From positions 55,844,730 through 55,908,729 of the forward strand of contig CANTUZ010000026.1 in assembly GCA_947846985.1 (NCBI GenBank): DNA of 64,000 nt. The letters run 5' to 3'. Under the pieces are notes generated by a model, which did not search any database, was not told where the DNA came from, and was given only the letters and a program-made list of their open reading frames with translations. Position numbers and translations under genes: made by a program. The stretch is from Fratercula arctica (lineage: Eukaryota; Chordata; Aves; Charadriiformes; Alcidae). This document shows, piece after piece, positions 12,495 through 25,585 of this stretch (its first letter is position 1; every line of letters starts with the position of its first letter).

Positions 12495-15400
12495 ACTGCT
12501 GCTGGTATTCCTCATTCCAAATGCCCTTGCACTGGAAGACTGTCGAGTCCACTGGAAGACAATTTAGCTGGTAACCTGTCAAGCTTGAAAGACTGCAGGA
12601 TCCTCTTGCTGGCAATTACAATGCTTTTTTCCAACACACAGGTGACCTCTCTCCTTATCTTTTTCCTTTCTATTCTAGAATAACAGGTTAAAATCAATTT
12701 TGTGACCACCTCCACCCTAAACTAGCTTAATCCAAACTCAGCCTGTGTTCCCATGATGCTGGAGTAACAGAATTCCCAGAGCAGTGCTGTAAAGAGTCTG
12801 TCTGCTTAAATTCACTGTGTCCAGCAGTCATCCACAGAACAATGATGCTCCGCTCTCCAAGGCAGGCTTTGGGATGGAAACTACAGCACACTGCTAGGAA
12901 ATACTACTTCTGTTTTAGTAGTTAATATACAAAAATAATTATGTTGGGTAACTGAATGACCAGACAGTGGTAGACTGTTGGATTCATAGCAGAGAGATAG
13001 CCTTAAGAAATTTTTTTGAAAAGATACAGATAGAGCAGCAGAAGAGATAAAAAGTTAGCAACAATGATCTCATTATTTTTATCATGGATCTTAAAATAGT
13101 TAATGGAATCAGAAACAATGTAAGTATGTCAGACTTGGGGGGGGGGGCGGGGAGGAAGATAAGGAAGGGAAAATTGGTTCCAAATAGGAAGTGAGTACCA
13201 CTAAAGTTAGAAATCCTTGTTTTTTATGTCTGTAAAAAATACATTTAAAACTTGGGGGGTGGGGCTAAGCTGATTATATGGCCTGACACTAGGTTTTTAG
13301 CCATAATAGCTTTTTAGTGATTCCAGCCTGGAATTGGAGCTAACTAAGTCTGTTCAAGAATGAGGTACAGCTTAATTGCATCACTGCACACTTTCATGTC
13401 ATGAGTTTGCATTTGCACGACTCAATACCACACTGTGTACACACAGTCACCTACGCCAGAAATGACTCGGTCTCTGCACTGTGCTGCACACAATGTAAAT
13501 GTGGTGTTGGAGCAAAGAGCAAATTGCTAAGTTATAAATTGAAGTAGTTAGAGGTTCAGAGTTTCTGAATGTCTAGTGCAGTGTGGAATTTTACTATGCC
13601 TCTTGAGAATGAAAGAACACTTGTAATTTTAAGTTTTATAAGGCTAAATTAAGTTTTATTACTCATTTCTTGTGAGAGATCCTGTTACATATTTGCTGTA
13701 ATAAAAAATATTTAGTGATATAATACTATCACTGTTTTATTGCAGCAGAATGTGTAGGTGGACACCCCTGGGAACACAAAAGCTTAATGAAGTTTTAGCA
13801 TAAGCTATAAGGACTCCTTGAGAAAGAGTCAGGCTTGGTGTTTCGTTACTACAATGAAGACTCAAAGCAAACTGGGTGCTGTAGTTTCCAGAGGGTCTAA
13901 TGAGCTTGTAAACCAGAAGCTCAACCTGTTGGAAAGGGAGATACTAAAAAGGAGACACCTAAATACATAGCCCTTCATAATTATGAGTGAGGAAATTTAT
14001 TGTTCTGACAGCCAAACTGGTGTGGCAATGCTTACTTTATTGAAAGTTAATTCTCTTTGATCTTTTCTTTTTTCCAGATTTTAACAGGTCATCAGGTATT
14101 GTGTAATGAATTAATGTTTAATTAGTGATTTCAGGCTGTGTAGAAACAAAAGGTTTTCTTCTCAAACAGCTGTTTTTCAGGGAAGCTGCATGAATAAGTG
14201 CTTCCTCTAAAAAAATAAGAAATTGCAGGCTGGAAGCATATTACTAAACCAGTAACATCTACCTGACTCAGCAAGATTTCACCATAAAATAGTAATTCCT
14301 TTGTTACTGAGGGGAAGAAATGCATTTCCTTCAGCTGAAATAGTAAACAATAATTTTCAAAAAGAAGCTTCTTATACACTTTATCATTATCATATATGCA
14401 GTAAAAGCAAAGCTTCTACAGCTTGCTATAGCTGTCATGTTGAAGCAATAGCAAATGTCTTTTCAAAGAGGAAAAATAAAAAAGTAAATGACTGTTATTA
14501 TGATATTTATCCATTCTGCCAGAGACATTTTCTCTTATGTTATGGCTGAAATCATTGTACGAAGGATTTTGTGCAGGCAATTTTTATGTTAAAAAAAGCC
14601 CAGGTTTTAAGCCAATGGTGCTGCTTGCCAGTACTGCCTGTTTCCTTGGGGCTGTTTTTTGGACAAGCAAATTGATGTACCAGTGTGAAAAGCGGGTATA
14701 TCCTAACCATTACATCCTCTGTACCTTTGTTGTATTGGCTGGTCCCAGTAAGTTGATTCTCATCAGAGTTTCTTAGGTCTGGTACTCTGATTAAATCAAC
14801 TTGGATAATATGGATGAAAGACGCGGCATTTCAGGAGTACCCAGTAGTTCAGAACAGTGTCAGAACCTAACAGTTGAGGTGCGATATAATAAATCAGACT
14901 TTATGTAGTGGCCTTAGCAATACATTAAGGTGACCTTTACAATATTAAGGAATTTAGCTTTCTACAAGAGAAATATGAAAAATAACCATACTTGTTTTGC
15001 AACTCCAGAGAACAGTTTTCCATGAAATTTCGCCTCAAGAGATTAAAGCAGCCTAAAAATTTTAGGGGTGCTCATTTGATGTGACCACATAAGATTAGGC
15101 AACCATCATAGCTGGTGTAGTGAAAAGCTTCTATATTCCCATCATTTGTGTCTCTGAGGGAAATGGAGAAACACATGACACGTTTACTGGATTGTGGTTA
15201 AAGTGGTTGCCTAATTTACAAGCAAAGAAGTCATACTCTGTTACGAAGGTCTTTATGGATGAATTTTGTATGAAATTAACTAGTTCAGAAATATTCTATG
15301 TAGTTCCTTAAATATATTAGTACTTTTCCTTCCTGCCTTCCATTTGTTAATGAAAGGTGTCTTAGTTGCCATGAGTGCAACCTTACAGAAAAACATAAGG

Positions 15401-16112
15401 TCTCTTTTAAAGAAATGCCAAATAATTCACTTATTTTATGAATGAGTTACTTAATGTCTATCAATAGTCATCTATGTTTAGAAGTAACTACATATGTGTC
15501 TGAAACAGACCTGGTAATCTTTTTCTAGCAATGCAAATTTTCCCATTCTACCTCTGCAAACTTGTGAGATGTGAAGCATTTCAATCATGCTGTCTGTTTT
15601 AAATTACAGCTTTTTAAGCTATTTATGAGTTTAGAAGCTTGTTATCTATCACCCTGAAGATTTTTTAGTGGGCCCAAAAGTTATGGCAGTCCTGTGAGTA
15701 CCAAGATTTGGTGGCATAGTGTCACCACAGTGTACAGATATTGATTGTCTGTTTCTTTTGACTTGTTTAACAGCGGAAAATTGTCAACTGTTTGTCACTT
15801 GGTGCCTTGGAATTCAATTATTTTCTCAGAGATAGCAAGAGTATGCTATATGCCTGCACATTAGCTTATCACACCCTCCCCTAGGCTTGAACTTTGCATG
15901 TAAATAACACGTAGCACACTATTACTGTGTGAGTGAGCTCAAAGTATGCATTTAAACACCCATTCAAAATTACAAATGCTATTTTCTCAGATCTGTAAGA
16001 GATTGAAACAGGTATGTTAAAAGTTGCCTACATTACCATTGTGTAAGCTGTGTCATTTTATCTGTAAAATCTGTAGTTTTGCAAGACAACTTCCCTGGAA
16101 AAATTTGATAAT

Positions 16113-16118
<6 letters not shown>

Positions 16119-16160
<42 letters not shown>
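16119..16160. repeat. (AT)n dinucleotide microsatellite
   Basis: Uninterrupted AT from 16119 to about 16152, then one G and a further short TATATAT run. Likely length-polymorphic. Confidence 0.95.
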
Positions 16161-17997
16161 GTTTTCTCTTTGTTCAGTAATTAAAAAAAAATAAATAAAT
16201 AAATTTAGCACAACATCACAATCAAGCAAGTTTGATAGTTCACTTACACGAAACGTCAGCAGCCAGACCACATGTAAGATATTTCAAAAACAAGCAAGTC
16301 TTGCAAATTGCTCTTATGGATAAACAGTTATAACTTCTTAGAAAGTAATAATAAGGATAAATGCTTCGTGCCCAATAACATTGCTGGAACTGATTTTTAG
16401 CTTTCCAGGGAGTTTCAAAAGTTAGTAAGACTTTTCTTAGAAAGCATAATTCATATAAAATATAAATTATTTATTAACAGTATATTTGCAAAAGGAAGCA
16501 GTCTCTTAGGGCTTCAAATGCTACTGGGAATGGAGATCATTTCTCAGAAGTGATGTTTGGTATGACCAAACCTGATGAGTTACTAAATTTCCGGACTACA
16601 GTATTAAAGAATTCCACAAGCTTACTTTGAGTTCATGAACTATTTTCCTTATTATCATTGAAGGCAGTATTACAAAGACAGCAAGTTTTTGGTTTAGAGT
16701 TATGTACCAGTAAATTTAATTTATCAAATTTTTCATCATCTCTTGAAAGAGCAAATTAACATACTATGTATATCCTTCAGGTTGGAAGCATGGCTTATTG
16801 CCAGGGGGAGGATAGTGTGAATTTCTCAATTTCTTATAAATCTGCTTTGCATCTTTCCTTGCCCTGAGTATATAAAAAATCACTGCTGACGACTTCTCTA
16901 TTTTGGCTAAATGCTATAAACTGCATGTAAACACTATTACGGTGGGAGAAAAGACACCATAGGGATCCTCCATTAATTTCTCATATTCCCAAAACTAATT
17001 TAGGATTCAGAGACCTCCGCATGGTATTATTTTGTGACAGGGAGAAGACATCTGTCCCCAGTACATTCAGATAGTTGATTACTGCACCTGGCCCAGAAAA
17101 TTAGAGTGAAACCCTCTAGCTGTTACCCTCCAGGATATCCTACCACATAGCAGCATGGGGGAAACCTGTCTTTCTGACTCTGTGTGAAATCAGCTACAGG
17201 ACTACTTCCAAGTCAGTATGCAAATAACTCTGATTACGGGAACAGGAGATACTTGCTTTCTGAAGTTCATGGTCCAGCTGATCTGTGGCTTTCTTGTCTG
17301 TCTGTGGTGGTGAGGCCAGGAGGAAGGAACGCTATAGACAAATTGAGTGTGTCTCCCTTGTGCAGCTTTAGCGGGGTCTGCCTAATGGTGGTTAGGAAAC
17401 TCTTGAGCCTGCGCCCAAGGCGTGGTGTTTCAGACCCCTGTTACACAGTCTGGGTTGTAGTTCTCCATTCTGCCGTGCAGTACTGAGGCTCGCAACAAGT
17501 CAGGGTTACAAATTATATTTGGGAGAGTTACTGAAGAACGCTTAAGATGCTGTGCTTCATTCCACAATTAATTCTTGTGAGCGAATTTGTTAGGAACACT
17601 TTGTCATCTTTTTCATTCCTTTGTGAATGCACAGGAGCCTTTTTCTGGCTCATTTCATAGGCTATAACTGTTGATACTATAAACAAAGTTTCCTAAAGAC
17701 AGATGTCTGTGGGACTCCACAGAAAAAGGAAAAAAATCCTCAGATTCCTCAAGTACGCCTTAGCAGCTGCAGTAGTTGGCACTGACTATGAGGGCTGTGC
17801 AACATTAAGTTTTATGGTTTTCTAAGCATCTCAGGTACCATTTTATACCATTCCATTGTATCAAGCTTTCCATTATTTTTGGCAGTACATCCTAAGGAAT
17901 GTCTGCTTCATTCAAAAGAAGTGCTTGTGCCAGCCTCAAACTGGGGTGAAAAAAGGAAGATGGGGGTGGGGAGAGCTGTGCATGAAGGGGATACCTC

Positions 17998-18075
17998 ATT
18001 CACAAATCACCCTATGCTTAAGGAGATGCTCACCACATTCACCAGTCACCTCATGTTTAAGGAACTCCTGATTTT
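17998..18075. repeat. Imperfect tandem duplication, unit about 39 bp
   Basis: Two adjacent segments share the order CATTCAC, then TCACC, then ATG(C/T)TTAAGGA. Copy one lies near 17998-18036 and copy two near 18037-18075. Divergence between the copies indicates an old duplication. Confidence 0.6.
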
Positions 18076-20595
18076 TATGGCACGTTGAAATCACTTGGGA
18101 AGTTCAGTGACTTTATTTGCCAGAAAAACATTCATTCATATAATTGCTTTACTTTTCTTTGTTGGCTAATATACTCACAGGAATCTAAGAATCACTTAGA
18201 GATGGAAAACTGGCTTCACTGAATTTAAGGAAAGAAAAAAAAATATCTCTGAATATCTCTATTACTGAAGCACCTGTTTGGGGCAAAGTTGCATAATGTA
18301 AGATTTCGGCTTAAAGCATTTTGTAACCAACTAAACTGTGTTGGTTTGGATGATGTTAAAAGAACTTTTAAGATGTTTCTTAGTTTTATGTCTAGACTTC
18401 AGCACTGAGGTCACTCAGCAGCTGTATTTAGTAGCTGTTGGCACACTGGTACTTCAGCAGAAGTCTGAATAACGGAATCTTAAGGTAGTGTGTTGCTGAC
18501 ACTGCTTTAAGACACCATTCCTTTGGCCAATATAGGGTTAATTATGAAAGGGTTTATTGTGAAATCCCATAACAAGCTATGAAAACCCTCTTTCAGCTTA
18601 GTAGCCTTAGTAGAAGAGCAGGGAAACTGAATCCAAGCTCCTCTAGTTCTGGATCAGCAATTCTCCTGGGAGGAACTAGAAGCTGTGTTCACTTGTCCAT
18701 GTTTAAGGTTTAAGTAGGCATTGAAAGGTACATTTGGGTGGGTAATGGGCAGGAGGGGGATGCAGAGTTGAGGTCAGAGAGCGGTCGCTGTTACTACCCA
18801 AAACAGTTCATATCTAGGCACTTTTCTTCGTTCTAACTATTAGTGTACTCCAGGAGTAATCCTGTTGAAATCATTATGACTGTTCATACCATTATAGGTC
18901 AGCTTGTGTCAGTATGCCAGCACCTGGCCCAAAGGACAGGGAAAAACGTCAATGAGACATTTTTCATTCCAGTTATGAGCAAGAAAAAGAGTGGGTCTTG
19001 CAGTTAGAGTAAGGACTGCCAGTAAAATAAGCAAGGGTAAAGTTATTGCCCAATGAGAGTAGAATCCTTGTCACCTGCGATGGATGGGACAGACCCTAAA
19101 CAAAGATCGGATGGGACTGACTATTTTTTCTTATATCAGTTCCCCATACTTTACTGAAGTTACGCTGATATGAGGGGGAAATACGTTATAAATTGCTCTC
19201 TCTTAAAAATCTCAAACCTCCACTCGGTATGTACAAATAAAAAATAATCATTTTGAAAGAAACCATATGCATTTGTCAGAAATAAAAGATTTACCTGTGT
19301 TTGCTCAATCAATAATGGGTATTCACTTCATTTACTGGACTTTAGGATCTGAAATAAAGGCCTCCAGCAACTATCCTATTTTAATTTAATCTCCGAAATG
19401 CTGATTTCAATGGCAATTTCATACATCTTCAACACTAAGTAAAATTTTAGATATTTAAAATTATTTATTTTTCGAGCTAAATAGATATATTGCGAGGAAT
19501 TGTGGGTTTTAAAATATTGACATATTTTGAGTAATCAATCTTTCCAAAGTATACCAGGAATTTAATTTCTTTCCAAACTTTTCCCTTCAAAAAATATGCA
19601 TGAAAATCTAAAATTATCTGAAGGTATTTTATTATTGTTGAAAACACTGGGGCTTTCTATTAAGATAATAGTAATCTGAATGCGCATACCTTGATTTAGA
19701 AATACTGGAATGTCATCTTCTAAGGGAAGGCTGTAGTTCCCTCTTTTAGTGTCTCTGTTTTCCTTTTTGTTAAGAGCCCTGTGTAGATGTATCTCCCACA
19801 TATGATATGCTATAGCCAGGGCCTTTGATAGTGTCAGCTTCCCTGTTCACAAGTACAGAGGGATAAAAACATTCTAAAAATATCCTTGCATTATATGTAG
19901 TTAAATATAATTTGTTATTTTAACCTTTGCCAAACTATTTGAAGGTACATTAAGAAAAAATATGGGTATAATGTGTAAATATTGATAACATTTTCTGTAG
20001 GACAAGAAAATAAGAATACTAGAATACTCTTTTTTTTTTTTTTTTTTTACCAGTTCTGTTACTGTTAGCAGAGAACTGAAATTTTTGGAAGCCTTACTCC
20101 TGTATTAATGCACGTGTCATGTTTAAATACAGTACTTTTCCTAAAATACAGCACACTAATAATGAGCGTACAGAAGAGAATTTTCATGATACAAGAGTTT
20201 GTATGTGGTCACCATTTGATAGCTGCCTCTTAAAATTATATATCCAGGATGATTTAAGATGTGAAATTACTTTGGTCTATGATGTCCACTTGCATGACTG
20301 CATTGCTTTAGAAGTTTTTATTTAAAACTTTTGGCAAAAGAAAGTGCCTCCTCAGAGGTACAGACTAACCTGTTGAACACTTTTGTGTATGCAGGTTTCT
20401 CTGCTGGAAACGGACAAGTGATTTCCTGTCGTTTTTTTATACCTATGCATAAAAGCAAAATTTTAGAGAGTAAAGAACTTGAAGACTTAAATGAATCCGA
20501 TTATTTTGTATATGTCAACTACAATAATATTCATCAATAACTAGTCCCTAAATTCTGAACAACATGCTTCTTATATAGCAAAGAACATGAGTACA

Positions 20596-21168
20596 TGTTT
20601 TGGCTGGGACAAAGTTAATTTTCTTTATCGTAGGTCATACAGTGCTATGCTTTGTATTTGTGAACAAAACAATGTTGATAAGCACCCATGTTTTAGCTAT
20701 TGCTGAGCAGTGCTTCCGCAGCATCAAAGCACTTTCTGTTTCTCACACTGCCCCAACCCAGCATGCAGGCTGGGGGTGCACAAGAATTTGGGAGGGGACA
20801 CAGCTGGGACAGCTGACCCCAACTGACCCAAGGGATATTCCAGACCATATTCCACCCTGCTGAGCAATAAAAAGCTGTGGGGAAGAGGGAGGAAGGGGGG
20901 ATGTTTGGAGTTATGGCACCCCCCCAAGAAACGCGTGATGAAGCCATGCTTTCCTGGAAATGGCTTCACACCTGCCTGCCAGTTCCTTTTTTGCTTTGCT
21001 TGCTTGTGCAGCTTTTGCTTTGCCTGTGAAACTGTCTCTATCTCAGCCCAGAAGTTTTCTCACTTTTACCCTTCCGATTCTCTCCCCACTCCCGGGGGCT
21101 GGGGGCGGGGGGGGAAGTGGTGAGAGGTTGTGCGGGGCTGAGCCACCTGCTGGGGTTAAACCACAACA
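20596..21168 (+). mobile_element. Solo LTR of an endogenous retrovirus, plus orientation
   Basis: The segment begins TGTTTTGGCTGGGACAAAG and ends GGGGTTAAACCACAACA, giving the TG...CA termini expected of an LTR over about 573 bp. From memory of avian repeats, the order of blocks (GCTGAGCAGTGCTT, then GGGAGGGGACACAGC with GGGACAGCTGACCCCAACTG, then a TATA-like AATAAAAAGC at about 20866, then a C-rich ATTCTCTCCCC block) matches a common avian ERV LTR. No internal retroviral sequence, primer-binding site or second LTR flanks it, so it is a recombination-derived solo LTR. The five bases on either side (GTACA left, CTACG right) are not an exact duplication. Its short open frames are not genes. Confidence 0.85.
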
Positions 21169-24100
21169 CTACGGAATCAAAATGTTGCAGTACCAGCTAC
21201 ATGGTCACTTTTCAGATTTAATAGCCAAAGGTACTTGAACTTCACTTAACCTGGATAATTAACTTAATTTTTTGACCAACAGCTGCCAAATAGTCTGCAC
21301 CAACATAATTCTTAAACCTCAATATTTTTCATGCATCACTGTCCAACTTTACACTGCAATTAAAGTTAATGAGGTGTAATTAAAATATAAGTGGTTTAGT
21401 GCTTAAAATAGTTCTGCAGGGCAGCCACAAACTAGTTACCATGGCTTTACAAATCAAGTATGAGGATCACAGCTCTAGACCAATCTAGAGAGTTTTTTTC
21501 ATATTAGGCTTTAATCCTTCCCATATGAGACCTGGAGTCCGCTTTCTTAAATGCATCACTTAATCAGTGCAAAAACCTTTATTGATAAAATTTAAAATCT
21601 TCTTCCACCTACAATTAGGTAATACCACCCATGCAGTTTCAGGGTTGAAGCAATCTGCAGGCATCTTTTAGATCCAGAGCAAGAGCTACATTGCTTCTTT
21701 GAGTTTCTCCAACACTCCTTTTCTATTCAACACTATCACATATAAACTTGTGCTTAAGTTAAAGTGTATAATTCCACCTATATTGTGAAAGGCCAGGAAA
21801 ACAGCTTGTGTTCCCCACCCTGTAGCTATGGAAGGGATGGACAGAATATGCTCCAAAATAAGGAAATGAAAACAAACAAACTGTACTTGCGGTAAAATAA
21901 CACAATACTATAGATCAGATTAAAGAAAAAAAAAAATCAAAAGTCACCATGAAAATTATGTATTTCTCTCCCCAGCAACATTGAATCAGCTCAGAAAATT
22001 CACTTCAACAATTAAACGAGACAGAAGTCAGTGGAAAAATACCTTTTTGGCAACCTGTAGCAACGTAATTTGTGCTTTTCATACGCACGCAAGCTCTTTT
22101 CCCTGGAAGATTCAGACCAAACAGCATGTAACCAGGGGCGAAGAAGTAGCAGGGACCAAACATGAGCTGGAATGGGGAATGCATTCTTAAGGAGCTTTGC
22201 TTAGTGGCATTAAATGAAGCGTGATTTCCAGATGCATCTTTCAGTCCATGTTCCTCGTGAGCCAGACTCTGATTTGTCTAGCAGAAGGCAGTTTTTCCCC
22301 TGCCTGACTTTCACAATTCTCTCAGCTGAAGGTTCAGGAATTGCTATAACTTGTTCTTTGGGATACATGCTTTCCTGCTGCAGAATTCACATATAATGCT
22401 CAGGACGAAAAGCTAACAATTCTTGTCAAAAACTTTTTCAGTCTCGTACTGTATATCTGCCTTGTCAGCGCAATCTCTCTTGTTGGTTGGCCTGTTGTGC
22501 TCAGGAGGTATTCTGCCAAGCAGCTGTAACTAGCACAGTTTGTCCACATGACTGCAAAGGTAAGACAAAGTACAGGCAAGACGAAATGCAGGAAAGCGCT
22601 TTAGGGTTGGGGTTTTTTTTAAGGAAAATTTAATTACCAAATGCAAAAGTGGCCAGGTGTGCGACCCCAAGTTCACAGGACACTGTTAGCCATATTCCTT
22701 TCCATTTCCTAGAGACAAGTTTTTGGTACACAACAGAAATAGCGTGGAACAGAGGCTTAGCTGATACTTGTACATATCAGGCTTGAAGGAAGGCACAAGA
22801 AAACGAAAGAAGGTGGCAAGGTCAAATTATTGGTGGATTCTGGTTAGCTTTCACTGGTGATCTGTTACCTTCTGTCGTAGATCTTATGCCAGTCTGATGA
22901 AACTGCGAAGTTGCCAAAATAGGCGACATATGAGAGATAATCAGTTGCACAACTGACTTGAGTATCTGCTCTACAGTGTACATTTCACCCATTCCAGAAG
23001 TTCCACTTGTCCTTGTTCAGTGTATTTCTCAATGTCCATCAGTGAATTCCCATGTGTTTAGCACATGTGAGCGTGTCGAAAAGTATTGAATGTTGCTGAC
23101 TCTAGAATATTTGAAATGCTGATTTCAATGCAGTAAGCAAGAGCAACAGTTACATTGCACAATACATCCATTAATTTCTTTTAATCATGTCAAATTTTCA
23201 GAATTTTTACCCGTGAGGGGAAAATGTGGGTTTGTATGTCCCTCTGTTGTTTGCCTGGTTTTCTTGTTTGTTGAAACTAAAGGAAAAAAAAAAATGGAAC
23301 ACATTGTCATATTGATTTACAATAAAAGTAGAGAGAACTTTGAATAAACAGTACATATCTTATTTTTTACCATTTGAGACCTAAATTAATGTATTTGTAG
23401 ATGGGAGGAAGAAATGGTATTTTGCTACTTACTAGCTTAAAAAACACTTCAACCAGCTCAGGTTTTGTTGCCTGCCAGAGGCAGAAACTGAGTTTTCAGT
23501 TTTCAACAAACGAAAAAACTAATTAGTTCTCCTTGGAATCTGACACACTCTTTTAAGCTCTGCTTCTTCAAGTGAAGGAGGAGTTTCACAGAAAAACCCT
23601 GGACATGTTTTGAAGTCAGCAGCTGACAGTTAAATAAATTGGCAAACTTTATATGTTTGATATAACGTAATGTAGCCATTGGGAATGTAATCTGCATCAC
23701 TAACTGCATGCATTTTAGTAGCTTCTGTGTATGCCATTCTTCTAAACAGGTGAGTGGTAAATTCCTAAGCTCGGTTGTTTCAGTATGATAAGAATTCTAT
23801 TTTTCCATCACACTGATCTAGTGGCCCATGAGCCTCCTCATAGGTTGCTCCTGGTTGCATAACCCTGTCTTTATAGCTTTCCCAACTGATGTCTCAGGGA
23901 TGGTCATGAACCTCTTTCCCATAGGTCATCTTCCATAAAGCTATGAGGAAGTTTCAGTCTGTCCGCTAAAACTGCTTATCTCCCTTCAAAAAAATGGATA
24001 AATATTGTTCCTAAAGATTCCTTTCAGGCTAAGGAAGAAAAACTTGAAATCATGCTTTCAAATTGATCCCACTTGTCACTGTGTGAAGTTCATTCATTAA

Positions 24101-25104
24101 AAAAAAAAAAAAGGGGGGGGGGTATAATAAGATCTTCTAGATGAATGGTATTTAAAAAGTAACTTGCATTTGAAGCCAAGATGGTGAAAACGGGGTCATT
24201 TTGAAATCATGTGGTATATCGGCTAAAAATACATTGCTTCTTATTCAAAGAGCAGTGGACTGAGACTAAATTTCATCATGTAATCAGTTCAGAGGCTGGA
24301 GTATTTTGAGTCCAAACTGACCAACCAGAACATACACTTACTACACAGGCACCTGTGCAGTAAAAAAATATCTGTCAGGCCTAATCCAGCGCAAATACCA
24401 GTCAAAAATATCTTGCTATAAGGGGACAGAAAGAATTTCTTATTACAGTTGGAAATAAATGTCGAGTTCATGAAAAAAAAGACTGTAAGGAGAGTGTGAA
24501 TAAATGGATTTACAGAAAATAAATGGCAGAATTAGGGAGCTGACCAAAATGCTGTCTAGGGAGCTAATTGCTTGCTTACATACGGAACATGGATTCATCC
24601 AAATTCATCAGCGATATGCAGCAAGATAAAGTGTTCTGTACATTTTTTGATACTCGTTTCAAACAGAATATTGAAAAACGGTTTATTTTCATTTTCTGTC
24701 ATCTAAACATACCTTTGGTTTATTCAGCCATCAACAATCTTAACTGACATAATATTTTATTAGTAACCATAAATTTGAAATTAAGATGGTGTCAGCTGTC
24801 TAATTCGGGTGGTATCTTTGCTGAAACCCATAAGGTCTGTTTCATGAGTGGTGTGAAGCCACACTGAACCCAGGAAAGCATATCTTCCTCTTCTTTCCTA
24901 GTACCCTTTTAAAATGTGTAGTTTCTCCCACATTTTTTCTTCAAACGTAAATGTATTATTATAGAGGATAAAAGGATTTGTAAGGTAATTACTCAAAAGT
25001 AGTAATCTTTTGATTACCATGGGTATATCATAGCAGAGCTGGCTACTATCTGCTCTGCCCACACAGTATATGCAGTTCTTTTTACACAGCATTGCCATGT
25101 ACAG
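21169..25104. other. AT-rich intergenic DNA, no supported gene
   Basis: No conserved coding frame was recognised. A 55-nt cassette at 22505-22559 is bounded by a good acceptor and a strong GTAAGA donor (see findings). A poly-A tract runs directly into a poly-G tract at 24099-24122. Confidence 0.55.
24099..24122 (+). repeat. poly(A)-poly(G) homopurine switch tract
   Basis: About 14 A followed immediately by about 10 G on the plus strand. It is low-complexity homopurine sequence, prone to slippage and assembly error. Confidence 0.9.
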
Positions 25105-25400
25105 AAAAGAAATAAACTAGAAAAGAATAGCATGGCATAGCATAGGACAGAATAGAATAGGACAGGATAGGACAGGACAGTTCAAGTTGGAAGGTCCTAC
25201 AAGGATCATACAGTGCAACTACCTGACCACTCCACGGCTGACAAAAATTAAGGCCTATTATTAAGGGCACTATCTAAAATGCCTCTTTTTCAGGCATTGA
25301 GAGGCTTGGGGCATGGACCATCTCTCTAGGAAGCCTGTTCCAGGGTTTGACCACCCAGGCAAGGGTGGGCATAGCCCCAGGAAAAGGGCTAGAAAGTAAC
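25105..25400 (-). mobile_element. 5'-truncated CR1 LINE fragment, minus strand
   Basis: On the plus strand the segment opens with a degenerate AATAGAAT/GGACAG repeat (the 3' tail of a minus-strand CR1). It continues with CAAGTTGGAAGGTCCTAC, AAGGATCATACAGTGCAACT and later AGGAAGCCTGTTCCAGGGTTTGACCACC, which is the standard order for the reversed 3' UTR and ORF2 end of CR1. The similarity fades after about 25360-25400. It lies just downstream of the poly(A) end of the RING gene. Confidence 0.85.
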
Positions 25401-25470
25401 ACAGGTGGGGATAGCAACGCCACCTGCACGGTTAGTGACACACCAAGACATTTTCTGCAGTCTTAAGGCC

Positions 25471-25476
25471 TTTATT
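25471..25476 (-). promoter_or_regulatory. Polyadenylation signal AATAAA of the RING gene
   Basis: TTTATT on the plus strand reads AATAAA on the minus strand, 110 bases past the TAG stop of the RING open frame. The cleavage site would be expected within about 30 bases, near 25445-25460. A proper signal at the right distance supports a transcribed gene. Confidence 0.6.
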
Positions 25477-25585
25477 TGCTTTTACAGCCTGCTCATTAGA
25501 CTCAGAGGGCCAGGGGCCCTTGAGGGCCAGCGCATGCCCCAGCTGCTGGCCCGGCGCTGGTTTCGGCAGTGCCTGGGGTGTTCTC

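Larger units (their letters stand above)
12495..20595. other. AT-rich intergenic DNA, no supported gene
   Basis: No conserved coding sequence was seen. Contents are low-complexity tracts (a G-run at 13137-13147, an AT microsatellite at 16119-16160, a poly-T near 20032-20048) and an imperfect tandem pair of about 39 bp near 17998-18075. A locally GC-richer patch around 17170-17500 may be an old LTR or other repeat, but I could not assign it. Confidence 0.55.

Noticed and set aside
20600..21238. Short open frames in the LTR
   Set aside because: They lie within long-terminal-repeat sequence in several frames and carry no retroviral protein motif.
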